A stretch of 64,000 nucleotides of DNA from assembly GCA_009760885.1 (NCBI GenBank), contig CM019721.1, forward strand, positions 20,949,639-21,013,638, given 5' to 3'. Of the stretch, positions 45,177 through 55,207 are shown one piece after another. The notes under the pieces were generated by a model. It made no database searches. It was not told the origin of the DNA and saw only the letters and a program-made list of their open reading frames with translations. The number at the start of each line of letters is the position of its first letter. Within the stretch, counting starts at the first letter, position 1. The DNA is from Achatina immaculata. Lineage: Eukaryota; Mollusca; Gastropoda; Stylommatophora; Achatinidae. The position numbers were made by a program, and so were the translations under genes.

Positions 45177-48110
45177 CTATATCTGCAGTCCTGTCTCTTC
45201 GATAAATTTCACTGTTTTTTGTAACTCATGTATGGAACCGTAGAGCTTATCTTCTTTAGTGGTTTCACTGGGCCAGTAATTATTTCTCAGTGTCTCGTAG
45301 TTGATGCAGTTCTGGAGGATATGTTCCACAGTTTGGGGCACCTGGGCACATGTACATAGATTAGTAGTACCAACCTTAAACTTTGTATACATATGACTTT
45401 GGAGTCGGCTGTGTCCTGTTCGGAGACGGAAGATGGTGACTTGTTCCTTTCTGTTTAGCATGTGATAGTCATCATGTGGTGGTGTTTGTGGCTTCCTGTA
45501 GGTTTTTATCATGCTTTTCTTCTGATTATAGGTGATTGGTATGTCTGGTTGCTCCATTTCAGTGCCCTTTTTGGCCAGATGGTCAGCTTTCTCATTGCCT
45601 GGTATCCCACAGTGGGAGGGAATCCATTGCAAAGTGACTCCATGTTGTAAGCCAATTTTTGACAAGGCATCTTTAAGGTCTGGTAGTTTGTTGCACTGAA
45701 GAGCTTCCAGTACTGATCTTGCATCTGTGAGAATTACTACAGGACATGTATCAATTCTGGAGTCTGATAGTTTTTCAACTGCAGCAATAATTGCCCTAAC
45801 TTCTGCATCAAAGTTGTTGCAGTATTTACCAGTGGGTATGGAAATCTTGTCAGTGGTGTTGTTTGGATATTCAATATATGCTCCTGCCCCTCCATTCTTT
45901 ATGGCATTATGTGCAGATCCATCTGTATACACACGTATCCATGTGTCACATGGATATTTGTCATCCAGAACACTAAGTGTGGCTATTGATCTTACAAGAC
46001 TGCTCTGTATCTCACCATTCTGCACACCTTTCACTTCAGTCTGAATAGTTATTTGTGTATAATCTGCTTCTTTCCATGGTGTATGCTCTGGTACAGATGA
46101 TAATGGAGCGACTACAGTTGGAAGGTCAGGTATCAGCTTACGCATACGCTTGGCCTGATGAATGAAGCTGCTTCTTTTAAGCCGTCCTAGTGCCAAGTTA
46201 TTGAATCTCTCCTTCAGGGGATGGCTTACAGAGCTAAGGAATTTTTCTCCCATGGTCATGACCTTTGTGTCTCTACGTTCCTTTAGCGCTTGAACACCAA
46301 CTATTTTCTGCATTTCTACTATTGGTGTGGAACTCATGGCACCTGTGATAATCCGTAGTGACTGATTTTGAACCTTGTCTAGATTATGCAGCATAGTGTT
46401 TGATGCTGTGCACCAAGATGTTGAGCCATATTCTAAATGTGGTCGAATACTTTGCTGATATACATTCTTGAGGATTCTTTCACTAGCTCCCCATGTGGTT
46501 CCACTCAATTTTCTTAATATGGCTAGTTTTCTTCTGGCTTTTGCTTCTGCACTGTTGATGTGTTGCTTCCACGTCAGTTTTGAGTCAAGAGTCACTCCTA
46601 AGTAAGTGGGTTGGTTGTCCATCCTTAAGGGTATTTCATTTACAAAGATCTTACCTGCTTTCTGTTTAGATGAGAGGGTGAACAGAGTGGTAATTGATTT
46701 CTCTGTGTTGATACTTACACACCATTTGTTTGTCCATGTTGTCAAGATGTCTGCTGCTCTTTGGAGTTTCTGTGTAGCAACTGTCACATATTCATCTGTA
46801 CACCACATGACCAGATCATCTGCATACAGTGCCGCTTTGATTCCATAGGGAAGTTCCTTGACCAGGTAATTAATGAATACAAGGAATAGTGTAGGCGAAA
46901 GGACTCCTCCTTGTGGTACACCGTGTCGCAGAAGTACTTTCTGGCTTATGTGTCCATCCATTACTACTCTAGCTCTTCTATTGTGTAAATAGGACTTTAT
47001 CCAGTTGTACAGTCTTCCATTCACATTGCAGTTTCTTAGTTTCCACAACAGACCTTTTTTCCATACTTTATCAAAGGCTTTCTTTAGGTCTATCCACGCT
47101 GCTAGTACAAGGTTTTTCTCTTGGAATGCATCCTCAATCTCTTGAGAGAGATAGGTCACTTGATCTTCCGTACTGTAGTACTGCCTAAATCCTGCTTGTT
47201 GTGGAACGAGAAGGTTTTCACTTTCTAGGTACCATTTTAGCCTCAGGTCAATGATGTGTTCCATTGTTTTGCATAGGCAGCTAGTGAGACTGATTGGCCT
47301 GTAGCTGGAGGCAATATCACTGTTTTTCCCTGGTTTTAGCAGTGGTATCATGCTTGGTTCCTTCCAGATTTGAGGTAACTTACCTGTGCTCCAGCACATA
47401 TTGAAAATATCCAACAGCTTTCCCATTGCTGCCATTCCCAGGTTCTTGATCATTTCATTGGACACTCCATCTGATCCTGGTGATTTCCTTGGTTTCAGTT
47501 TACTAACTGCTAGGTCTAACTCACTGCGTGTGATTGGTGCATCCATGACCTCCACTTTTCTGACTTGTTCCTCCTCTTTCTGTGGCTCGATGCGCACTGT
47601 ACGCTCCTTCTCTGGATGGATATCAATGTTGCAGTCCTGTGCAAACATGCGAGCAAAGTGATCTGCTACCTGCTTACCTGTAAGAGTTTTCCCATCCTCT
47701 ATTAGTGTAACCTTTGTACTTTTTCCAGTACTCTCATCATTTAACTGTTTGATTAGTTTCCACAGTTTCCTTCCATCCTTTTCAAAGTTTAGGGACTCTG
47801 TTTTCTCTCTCCAACTTTCCCTTCTGGCTTGCAGCTTTGCTCTCTGAAATTTGGCCTTAGAATGTTGGTAATTATTGTGGTTTTCTTGGCATGGTCTATT
47901 TTCTGCTTGCTTTCGAGCTGCTTCCACGTCATCATGGAGTTTTCCCAGCTCACTAGACCAGTATGGTTTATAGTCCCTGCGAGCTCCTCTGGGAATGGTT
48001 TCACAAGCGGCCTGAAGGATACAGGCATTGAATTCCTTCACTATGCTGTTAATATCCTTACCTTCTATGGACAGCTGTCCCACCAGGATACCTGTACGAT
48101 GTCTGTACAT
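45177..48110 (-). CDS. Reverse transcriptase/RNase H of LINE E (C-terminal 977 codons)
   Basis: Uninterrupted frame. RT: PLLKPGKNSDIASSYRPISL near residue 258, motif A AAWIDLKKAFDKVW near 335, HGVPQGGVLSPTLFLVFIN (motif B) near 405, catalytic YADDLVMW near 430, and YLGVTLDSKLTWKQHI near 510. RNase H follows with its acidic residues: VYTDGSA near 735, DAEVRAIIAAVEKL near 770, LTDARSVLEAL near 795 and IPSHCGIPGNEKADHLAKKG near 825. A C-terminal Cys/His cluster is CTCAQ...HILQNC near 935. This RT plus RNase H order is typical of the Jockey/I group. The first ~60 residues belong to the end of the endonuclease, which lies in another frame upstream, so the protein is broken by a frameshift and a TGA near 48170-48285. 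Confidence 0.93.
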   Translation of the reverse strand: MYRHRTGILVGQLSIEGKDINSIVKEFNACILQAACETIPRGARRDYKPYWSSELGKLHDDVEAARKQAENRPCQENHNNYQHSKAKFQRAKLQARRESWREKTESLNFEKDGRKLWKLIKQLNDESTGKSTKVTLIEDGKTLTGKQVADHFARMFAQDCNIDIHPEKERTVRIEPQKEEEQVRKVEVMDAPITRSELDLAVSKLKPRKSPGSDGVSNEMIKNLGMAAMGKLLDIFNMCWSTGKLPQIWKEPSMIPLLKPGKNSDIASSYRPISLTSCLCKTMEHIIDLRLKWYLESENLLVPQQAGFRQYYSTEDQVTYLSQEIEDAFQEKNLVLAAWIDLKKAFDKVWKKGLLWKLRNCNVNGRLYNWIKSYLHNRRARVVMDGHISQKVLLRHGVPQGGVLSPTLFLVFINYLVKELPYGIKAALYADDLVMWCTDEYVTVATQKLQRAADILTTWTNKWCVSINTEKSITTLFTLSSKQKAGKIFVNEIPLRMDNQPTYLGVTLDSKLTWKQHINSAEAKARRKLAILRKLSGTTWGASERILKNVYQQSIRPHLEYGSTSWCTASNTMLHNLDKVQNQSLRIITGAMSSTPIVEMQKIVGVQALKERRDTKVMTMGEKFLSSVSHPLKERFNNLALGRLKRSSFIHQAKRMRKLIPDLPTVVAPLSSVPEHTPWKEADYTQITIQTEVKGVQNGEIQSSLVRSIATLSVLDDKYPCDTWIRVYTDGSAHNAIKNGGAGAYIEYPNNTTDKISIPTGKYCNNFDAEVRAIIAAVEKLSDSRIDTCPVVILTDARSVLEALQCNKLPDLKDALSKIGLQHGVTLQWIPSHCGIPGNEKADHLAKKGTEMEQPDIPITYNQKKSMIKTYRKPQTPPHDDYHMLNRKEQVTIFRLRTGHSRLQSHMYTKFKVGTTNLCTCAQVPQTVEHILQNCINYETLRNNYWPSETTKEDKLYGSIHELQKTVKFIEETGLQI

Positions 48111-48228
48111 TGTCCAGTTTGCTTTTTTATAGTTCCATCTGGGGAGAGGGCTACTGGTGTTAAGGAGTTCATTTTCTATTGTCAGGAAGACTGGTCAGTT
48201 GTTGCTACCTCCAAGTTGTTTTCCAACT

Positions 48229-48966
48229 TCACGTGTAATGTTCCACTTCAGATCTGGAGAGTGGAATGCCAGATCTGGTGTTGATTTTGTATGCCAAGCC
48301 TTTGAGTAAAATGTTTTGGGGATCCATTGGCTGGTTGATCAGGAGAAGTCCATTATCATCCTGCCAGCTCTCAACTTCCTCTCCTCTCTTGTCTATGTGG
48401 TCATAGCCCCAGCTCTGGGAATGGCTGTTAAAATCACCACAGACCATCAGTCTCTCTTTGTGTGGGATTGTTTCTAAAGCAAGTGGGCGGTCATTAGGAC
48501 AGTAATAGTTAAGGAGGTGGAAATCTGTATTACTACTTTTTAGATGGATCATCTGGTATTCGGCTCCTTCCATGTACACTCCCACCTGACATGCGCTGAT
48601 GTTATTCTTAACAAGTGTGAGTACTCCTCCTTTTCTTCTGTCCTGTCGGTCTGATCTAAAACAATGGTAGCCTCTGATTTTAAAGGCGGCATCTTTGGTT
48701 AGGTGTGTCTCCTGTATGCAGCATATACTTACCTGCTCTGCAAAAAGTATGTTCTGTAGTTCCACCTTTTTGCTATAGCCATCTCTAACACTGCTGACAC
48801 CCTCAGCATTCCACTGCATTATTTTAAGTTCTTGCTTTTTGGCTGTTTTCTTCTGTTGTATTTTTTGGCCAGTAGCTGTACTCTCATGTCTCCTGACTCC
48901 ACAAGACGAACTGAGAGGACCTCCAGTAGCATTGGGTGGACCCTTTCGAGGCAGGGGGCCCGGCAC
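48229..48966 (-). pseudogene. AP-like endonuclease domain of LINE E, frameshifted from RT
   Basis: Open for about 245 codons without an ATG start (entered by GTG), so the true start is upstream and lost. Motifs of the EEP nuclease: IMQWNAEGVSS near residue 50, CCIQETHLTKDAAF near 83, RKGGVLTLVKNNIS near 112, GDFNSHSQSWGYD near 175. The expected SDH motif lies after a frameshift near 48285, where a TGA (about 48207) sits next to the PVFLTIEN sequence. The enzyme would nick target DNA for priming. Confidence 0.88.
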
Positions 48967-48993
48967 TGCACCTGCCTGGTTAAATTATAGTGC

Positions 48994-49240
48994 TAAAACG
49001 TTATATTCTAGAACTGTCAGGTGTTTCTGCTCTAACTTGTATATATATATCCTTCTCTCTCTCTCTTCCTCTCTCTCTTTCTCGTCTTTCGCTCTCTATT
49101 TCTCATTCTCCCTGACGACTTTGTTTATGAACGTTTCTTTACGTACATGTAGGGCCAGCGCACCCTTTTGTAAACTTAGTTGGTTTCTACGTTCACAATT
49201 GGGGACAATAAGGGGGATAGACAGGACAAGACACACCTAC
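48994..49240. other. Unique stretch with CT-rich microsatellite
   Basis: Contains an imperfect (CT)n at about 49050-49085. Nothing else recognised; it would be intron if 49241-49326 is an exon. Confidence 0.5.
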
Positions 49241-49326
49241 AACCCAAAACCCATGGCTATGTACCGCCATACTGGGGTGACCATTCCAAAAATAGCACTA
49301 CAACCCAGGACTTCAATCTCAGGAGA
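49241..49326 (-). CDS. Candidate host-gene exon (86 bp), weak acceptor
   Basis: Minus strand, AG at 49327-49328 (ggcatacag, poor pyrimidine tract) and donor GGGTT|GTAGGT. Twenty-eight codons, SPEIEVLGCSAIFGMVTPVW then RYIAMGFG, plus two bases. Phase 0 in, matching the exon at 50927-50990; phase 2 out, matching 38711-38780. The peptide contains a hydrophobic, membrane-like stretch. The opposite strand is also open here, so the call rests on phase fit and protein-like content. Confidence 0.3.
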
Positions 49327-49339
49327 CTGTATGCCAGTC

Positions 49340-49705
49340 ATGGTCACACCATTTTCTCCAGTCATCTTTACGTACATGTAGGGCCAGCCAACACTTTCTC
49401 CAGTCATCTTTACGTACATGTAGGGCCAGCCAACACTTTCTCCAGTCATCTTTACGAACATGTTAGGCCAGCGAACTTTTTCTCCAGTCATCTTTACGAA
49501 CATGTAGAACCAGCGTGCCCAGCCTCGTCATCTTTATGTGCATGTACACAGCGCCCAGCCTTGTCATCTTTATGTGCATGTACACAGCGCCCAGCCTTGT
49601 CATCTTTATATGCATGTACACAGCGCCCAGCCTCGTCATCTTTATGTGCATGTACACAGGGCGCCCTGCCTCGTCACCTTTTCGTACAGTGTACACCGCG
49701 GCCCC
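49340..49705. repeat. Minisatellite in two forms, 42-bp then 36-bp units
   Basis: 49340-49510: about four units like cagtcatctttacgtacatg, tagggccagccaacactttctc. 49515-49705: about five units like tcgtcatctttatgtgcatg, tacacagcgcccagcc. The two forms share the catcttta...catgta core, so one derives from the other. Confidence 0.9.
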
Positions 49706-50029
49706 CCACCTATATTCATCTTTACGTACATGTACACATATGTACGTGTGCAAAGAAAATGCAAAAAAAAGAATGAGTGGGAAATATAAAGAAAAACAAA
49801 ATTAAAAAAAAAACATTCTTGCACGCAAAAAAAAAAGATATAGCAAACAAAAACTGAAATATCTAGCAAGATCGTGTACACAAAAGCAAAGAAATGAAAA
49901 CAAAGCCCTGAAAAGAAAATTACCATCGTTCTGTAAACAGAAAAATTACGAAATTGTAGAGAAATAATGAGCACAGTGAAAGTAACCAAGAATTCTGAAT
50001 AAACTAAGGATTGTGGGAAATGTACAATA
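49706..50029. other. A-rich unique stretch, no gene assigned
   Basis: Plus strand is A-rich, minus strand T-rich. On the minus strand a good acceptor (ttttctgtttacag at about 49932-49945) precedes an open hydrophobic frame (MVIFFSGLCFHFFAFVY), but no clear donor follows; the T-richness alone can give such peptides. Confidence 0.3.
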
Positions 50030-50465
50030 ATTATGTAGATAGTATGCTATGAAGAATGTACGACAATTCTGTAGATAGTATGTTATGGAGAATGTACGAC
50101 AATTCTGAAGATAGTATGCTATGGAGAATGTACGACAATTCTGTAGATAATATGTTATGGAGAATGTACGACAATTCTGTAGATAGTATGCTATGGAGAA
50201 TGTACGACAATTCTGTAGATAATATGTTATGGAGAATGTACGACAATTCTGTAGATAGTATGCTATGGAGAATGTACGACAATTCTGTAGATAGTGTGTT
50301 ATGGAGAATGTACGACAAATCTCTAGATAGTATGTTATGGAGAATGTACGACAATTCTGTAGATAGTGTGTTATGGAGAATGTACGACAAATCTGTAGAT
50401 AGTATGTTATGGAGAATGTACGACAATTCTGTAGATAGTATGTTATGGAGAATGTACGACAGTAC
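50030..50465. repeat. Minisatellite, 36-bp unit (~12 copies)
   Basis: Unit aatgtacgacaattctgtag plus atagtatgttatggag. 36 bp is 12 codons; both strands show artefactual peptides (RMYDNSVDSMLW, ILHNILSTELSY). Confidence 0.95.
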
Positions 50466-50926
50466 AAATGTTCTGCGGGTAAGTGGTTTCCAATTTACAA
50501 AAGTCCAAGGAGCCTCAGCTGTTTAAAAATCCAAGCTACGGGGCCCCCATAATTCTGAAAAGTCTCATATCTGTATGGTAGCTATTTGCTTTAAATACAA
50601 AATATTTTTTTTAAACAAGGAAATGTGGGTACTCTTTAATGAGTAAGGCTTCACTACATTAAAAGACAAAACAAACTTGGTGAATATTCAAAATGGCAAT
50701 AATTTACCTAGGAAAAAGACACCAATTAACATTCCTACTTGTTCTGACAAATGAACAGAACATAAAATGTGTGACAGCTAAACCAACCTAAATATGATAA
50801 GAATAATTATGCCTCTTGTCATTCCGAATATTGGCTTCATTATCTGCTTCCATATCGGTTGTTAAACGTCTCACGGTTAAAATAAAAGAGTTTTTGTCAC
50901 AGATAACATCTCTTGGAAAAACTTAC
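50466..50926. other. Unique stretch, likely intron
   Basis: No transposon or array recognised, and no convincing reading frame on either strand. Lies directly downstream (minus strand) of the exon candidate at 50927-50990. Confidence 0.4.
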
Positions 50927-50990
50927 CAAATCAGTACCTTTGAATTGCAGGGGATAAGTGTAAATCTCCTCGGACGCCTCCGGCACCATT
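50927..50990 (-). CDS. Candidate host-gene exon (64 bp)
   Basis: Minus strand, acceptor cttatatcaacag (AG at 50991-50992) and strong donor TTG|GTAAGT (intron from 50926). One phase base, then MVPEASEEIYTYPLQFKGTD and L. GC-rich compared with its surroundings. Phase 2 in matches the exit of 51328-51404; phase 0 out. A second frame with an internal donor (AAAG|GTACTG) is also possible, so the reading frame is not certain. Confidence 0.42.
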
Positions 50991-51129
50991 CTGTTGATAT
51001 AAGAAAGAAGTACAGCTACATGGTACACGGCTACGTTACACACAGCTACATTATACACAGCTATGTTACAGTAAAATATCTTGGAAGGACGCCAGCATTG
51101 TTTGCATCGGGGGAGAGAAAATTCTTTCT

Positions 51130-51296
51130 CTTTGCTCGTCTTAAAATAGGAGCTATCTAAAAAAATTATTTCTCTTTGTTCGTCTTAAAATAGGAGCTAT
51201 CTAAGAAAATTCTTTCTCTTTGCTCGCCTTATAATAGGAGCTATCTAAGAAAATTCTTTCTCTTTGTTCGTCTTAAAATAGGAGCTATCTTTTTCT
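51130..51296. repeat. ~44-bp tandem repeat, ~3.7 copies
   Basis: Unit attctttctctttgctcgtc plus ttaaaataggagctatctaagaaa. Located between two exon candidates. Confidence 0.85.
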
Positions 51297-51327
51297 CGTC
51301 CGGAGTAAAAATCACAACATGAGTTAC

Positions 51328-51404
51328 GTGCCCCTGTGCGGATAATTTATGCAACGAAATTCTCTGGGCAGTCTGTGATCTTTACCAGCTGTAACTGTTG
51401 TCCA
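51328..51404 (-). CDS. Candidate host-gene exon (77 bp)
   Basis: Minus strand, pyrimidine-rich acceptor cttttttggcag (AG at 51405-51406) and donor GGCAC|GTAACT. Twenty-five codons, WTTVTAGKDHRLPREFRCIN and YPHRG, plus two bases (AC). AC plus the first base of 50990 gives a Thr codon, so the two exons join in frame. A second frame (GQQLQLVKITDCPENF) is also open with an internal donor CTG|GTAAAG, so frame and length are uncertain. Confidence 0.4.
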
Positions 51405-51589
51405 CTGCCAAAAAAGTTTACAAAGCAGACAAAAGACCAGTGTTAACATAGGAATAGTATGATCACGTTTATGTCATCAATAGAAGTTCATTGACAAAAG
51501 TTCTGATATCTCTGCTAAACTCGAGAGAAACTTCTCATCATCTCAACAAAATGTCCAATATTTCTTTAATGTTGAAGCCAAATATTCCT

Positions 51590-51999
51590 AAAATCTAATA
51601 TTACACAATGTTTTACTTCGCTTTACCATATTCCTTAAACCTAATAATTTATAATGTTCCACTTAACTCCAACATATTCATTAAACCTAATAATTTATAA
51701 TGTTCCACTTAACTCCAACATGTTCATTAAACCTAATAATTTATAATATTCCACTTAACTCCAACATGTTCATTAAACCTAATAATTTATATTGTTCCAT
51801 GTAACTCCAACATGTTCATTAAACCTAATAATTTATAATGTTCCATGTAACTCCAACATGTTCATTAAACCTAATAATTTATAATGTTCCACTTAACTCC
51901 AACATATTCATTAAACCTAATAATTTATAATGTTCCACTTAACTCCAACATGTTCATTAAACCTAATATTATATAAATTTTACTAACTCCAACAAGTTC

Positions 52000-52040
<41 letters not shown>

Positions 52041-52505
52041 GAACCTTAAGTGCCCAGGGCACATGGGGCTTCCGCAAGGGTTTTCCACAAATGCCTGTCC
52101 TTCGCCTTTTTTCTGTTCTTGCCCAGGTGACCCCTCTATTGCTCAACATCCTTTCTATTGTTCTTCTCCATGTCTCTTTTGGTCTACCCTTACTTCTGTT
52201 CCCCTGTGGTGTCCATCTTGGTGCTATTTTTGGTAGTGAGCTGTCAGTCATTCGGAGCACATGTCCCAACCATCGCCAGCGTCTTTCCTCAATAATTGTT
52301 GTCAATGGCTTCATCTGCATTTCTGCCAACAAGATGTTATTTCTTATGGTGTTTTTCCAAATATTTTTCTAATTCTTTGTAAACATTTAGTCTGGAAAGA
52401 ATTCAACTTTTTGTCTATGGTTTTGGTGAATTTCCATAAATCTAATATTATATAATGTTTTACTTCACTCCAACATGTTCATTAAACCTAATATTAAATA
52501 TTAAT
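51590..52505. repeat. Minisatellite, ~46-bp unit, interrupted by LINE D2
   Basis: Unit tattcattaaacctaataat, then ttataatgttccacttaact and ccaaca. About nine copies at 51590-52008 and 1.5 at 52437-52505. Confidence 0.92.
52009..52436 (-). mobile_element. LINE family D, 3' end (copy D2) in minisatellite
   Basis: The minus strand encodes MKPLTTIIEERRWRWLGHVL, RMTDSSLPK and GNRSKGRPKETWRRTIERM, with a frameshift after RTEK, and ends in the GA tail (plus (CT)n at 52007-52040). The target duplication is probably taaatct (52002-52008 and 52437-52443). It extends ~170 bp further 5' than D1. Confidence 0.88.
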
Positions 52506-52850
52506 TACAGAAGAGTTCTTCCAATACCATGGAAGAAAAATTTTATCCATACTACAAGAACTTAATATCGAAGAAGACTGGCAAGTAAAAAGGATTAAAG
52601 ATAGAAAATTTAAATATTTTGGACACATTAAACATCATGATAATCTAGAGAAAACTGTCTTGGAAGGATACATAATGGGAAAAAGAAAGAGAGGAAGACC
52701 AAAGCGAAGATGGCTTTAAGACATCGTTGATGATCTGCAAATGGATGCATCGGCAGCAGGGCATCTTGCTCACAAACGAGAGGCCTACAGGAGTGCTGTT
52801 AGGGAGGCTATGTTCCGCAAGGAATATGCAAATGAATGAGTGAATGAGTA
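52506..52850 (+). mobile_element. LINE family B, 3' end (copy B4), plus strand
   Basis: The plus strand carries the last ~345 bp of family B: frames resembling RRVLP...ILQELNIEED, FKYFGHIKHHDNLEKTVLEG and KRKRGRPKRRWL, then the gaatgagtgaatgag tail. It lies tail to tail with B5 across a (TA)n run. Confidence 0.85.
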
Positions 52851-52853
52851 TGG

Positions 52854-52886
<33 letters not shown>

Positions 52887-53114
52887 CCATGATATTTGAA
52901 TAACTCTTCTGTAGCATTTACATTTATGTGTTTCTCAGCTGTTTTGTTAAGTGTCCAGGTCTCACAGGCATATGTTGGGATGGGAAAGATGCATGCTCTT
53001 AATAATCTATTTTTGTGGTTCTGTCTGTTCCTCTCCACAGATTCTTTAATTGTTTTACCTTTTGAAGAGCGATAGATGCCCTACTTTTAATTTCCTTCAT
53101 TCTATCTATATTAT

Positions 53115-53923
53115 CTTGATTTTGCTGATGACATAACTCTTATCAGTAATAATGTGAATTTCATGCAAGAAAAAACAGATAGCCTATCTTCACTGGCTAG
53201 CAAAATAGGACTTGAAATTAACAAGGACAAAACAAAAATAATGAAAATTCCTCTCAATCACAATGGAAAAATACACATAGAAGGGACAGATATTGAAGAA
53301 GTCAATCAATTTGCATACCTTGGCAACTACATAGACCAGGATGGTGACACTAGAAAGGAAGTTAGAATCAGAATTGCAAAAGCAGCATCAATCTTCAAGA
53401 ATCTTGAGAACATATGGAATTCAAAAGTTATAAGCACAAAAACCAAGTTAAGACTATTCAATTCAAATGTAATATCCACCCTCATTTATGCATGCGAAAG
53501 CTGGAAAACAACTAAAGAAATAGAAAAGAAATTAGACTCTTTTGAAAACAAATGCATAAGGAAAATACTCGGCATCAAGTGGAATGAATTCCAGAACAAT
53601 GCAGAGATAAGACAGATGACTGAACAACAACCAGTCTCATGGGTGATCAGAAAAAGGAGATGGACATATGTTGGTCACTTGATGAGAAGAAATGATCAGA
53701 GAATCCCAAAACAAGCTATCAAGTGGAACACAACAGGCCGAAGAAAAAGAGGCAGACCGCGTGAAACTCTGAAGAGGACATTATTAAGAGAGGCCAAATT
53801 AACAGGCATAAAATCCTTTGATGAGGTTGAAAGACTCGCCGAAGACAGGAAAAATTGGCGAACTACTTTGCGAGCCCTATGTGACGTTTAACGGCACGGG
53901 AAGGATATAAGATATAAGATAAG
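53115..53923 (+). mobile_element. LINE family A, 5'-truncated copy (A6) in B5, 11-bp TSD
   Basis: Starts inside RT motif C (DFADDITLIS) and runs open for 245 codons (53154-53891) through EVNQFAYLGNYIDQDGDTRK, STLIYACESW and RKRRWTYVGHLMRRND to RALCDV and the family tail. The repeat atctatattat at 53104-53114 and 53924-53934 is the target duplication. Nearly identical to A2, so recent. Confidence 0.93.
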
Positions 53924-54638
53924 ATCTATATTATTAGTTAGTAGTGATCCAAGATATTAAAAACTCTCCAATTCTTCCAGTTTTTCCTCTTTGATGAATA
54001 TTTCAGCTGCCTTATTTGTTTTGTCAGTTGTCATCAATTTAGTTTTCTTCACATTAAGGTAGAGGTTTTGCTCTTCACTGTTCTTATAGACTAACGTAAT
54101 TAGTTTTTTCCATTCCTTTTTGTGTTGTGGACAGTAATACTGTATCATCAGTATATCTAATCTCTGGTATTTGATATCCTCCAATTTTTATGGCATCGAA
54201 ATATTCTTTGTCTACATCTTCTCTAACATTCCTTACTATATTTTCAGTATACAAATTAAATAAGTAAGGCGACAATATGCACCCCTGACGGACCCATTGT
54301 TTTATGTCAAAACCAAGTTGTTGTTTCACCATTTATTCTTAATGCTGCCTGTTGGTCTAGATACAACAGTAATATCAAATGTGTTGGAAATCCCGTTTTC
54401 CCATTATTTCCCAAAGTTTCTGGTGTTGTACACAATCAAATGCCTTTGAGTAATCTAAAAATGCTAAATATAGATTCACATTAAACTCTCTGCATTTCTC
54501 TATTATTAATCTTATATTGAATATATGATATCTTGATCCTCTTCCTTGTCTGAAACCAGCTTGGACCATATCTCCTATTTTCTTTCGAAGTCTACCCATT
54601 ATGATTTTTAACAGAATTTTACTGGTATGACTAATCAG

Positions 54639-55207
54639 TAATAACTTCAGATGGGAAATGCAGAACAGAAATTAAGAACAGAATAGGCCAAGCAAAGACT
54701 GCATTTCAGAGAATGAGAAACATATTAACCAACACATCCTTATCAATGAATGTTAGAAAACGAGTCCTAAAATGCTATATTGAACCTATCTTGTTATATG
54801 GAAGTGAATCATGGACAATAGGCAAGTCTGCACAAAAATCATTGGAAGCAGCAGAAATGTGGTTTATTAGAAGAATGTTGCGAATCCCCTGGACAGCAAA
54901 AATAACTAATGAAGAATGTATGAGAAGAGCTGGAGAGACAAAAAACCTTGTCAAAAAGATAAGAGAGAGACAATGTACTTTCATAGGACATGCAATGAGA
55001 AGAGGGGGCATTGAAAATATTATAACAACAGGAAAAATAGAAGGAAGAAGATCAAGAGGAAGACCAAGAGAAATGATATTGGACAGTCTGACGGGATGGT
55101 GTGAGAGGAGATCACCAAATGAGCTGATGGCCTGCATGAAGGATCGGATACTCTGGAGAAGCATAATAGCCAACGCCAGTCGGCACGGCACATGATGATG
55201 ATGATGG
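54639..55207 (+). mobile_element. LINE family C, 3' end (copy C4) in B5, 11-bp TSD
   Basis: Open 160-codon frame (54713-55195: MRNILTNTSLSMNVRKRVLK ... SRHGT) followed by the GAT tail. The target duplication tgactaatcag lies at 54628-54638 and 55208-55218. The upstream sequence reads ITSDGKCRTEI in frame, so the fragment starts in mid-protein. The C4/B junction and ~280 bp of following B sequence reappear in the chimera at 33723-34562. Confidence 0.93.

Larger units (their letters stand above)
45144..48981 (-). mobile_element. LINE family E (Jockey/I-like) insertion with GAA tail and 12-bp TSD
   Basis: The tail (GAA)n is at 45144-45163 in minus orientation. The direct repeats aaattataatgc (45132-45143) and aaattatagtgc (48982-48993), one mismatch, bound the 3.84-kb element. 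It carries endonuclease, RT and RNase H reading frames. No ORF1 is visible, so it is 5'-truncated upstream of the endonuclease. Confidence 0.93.
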
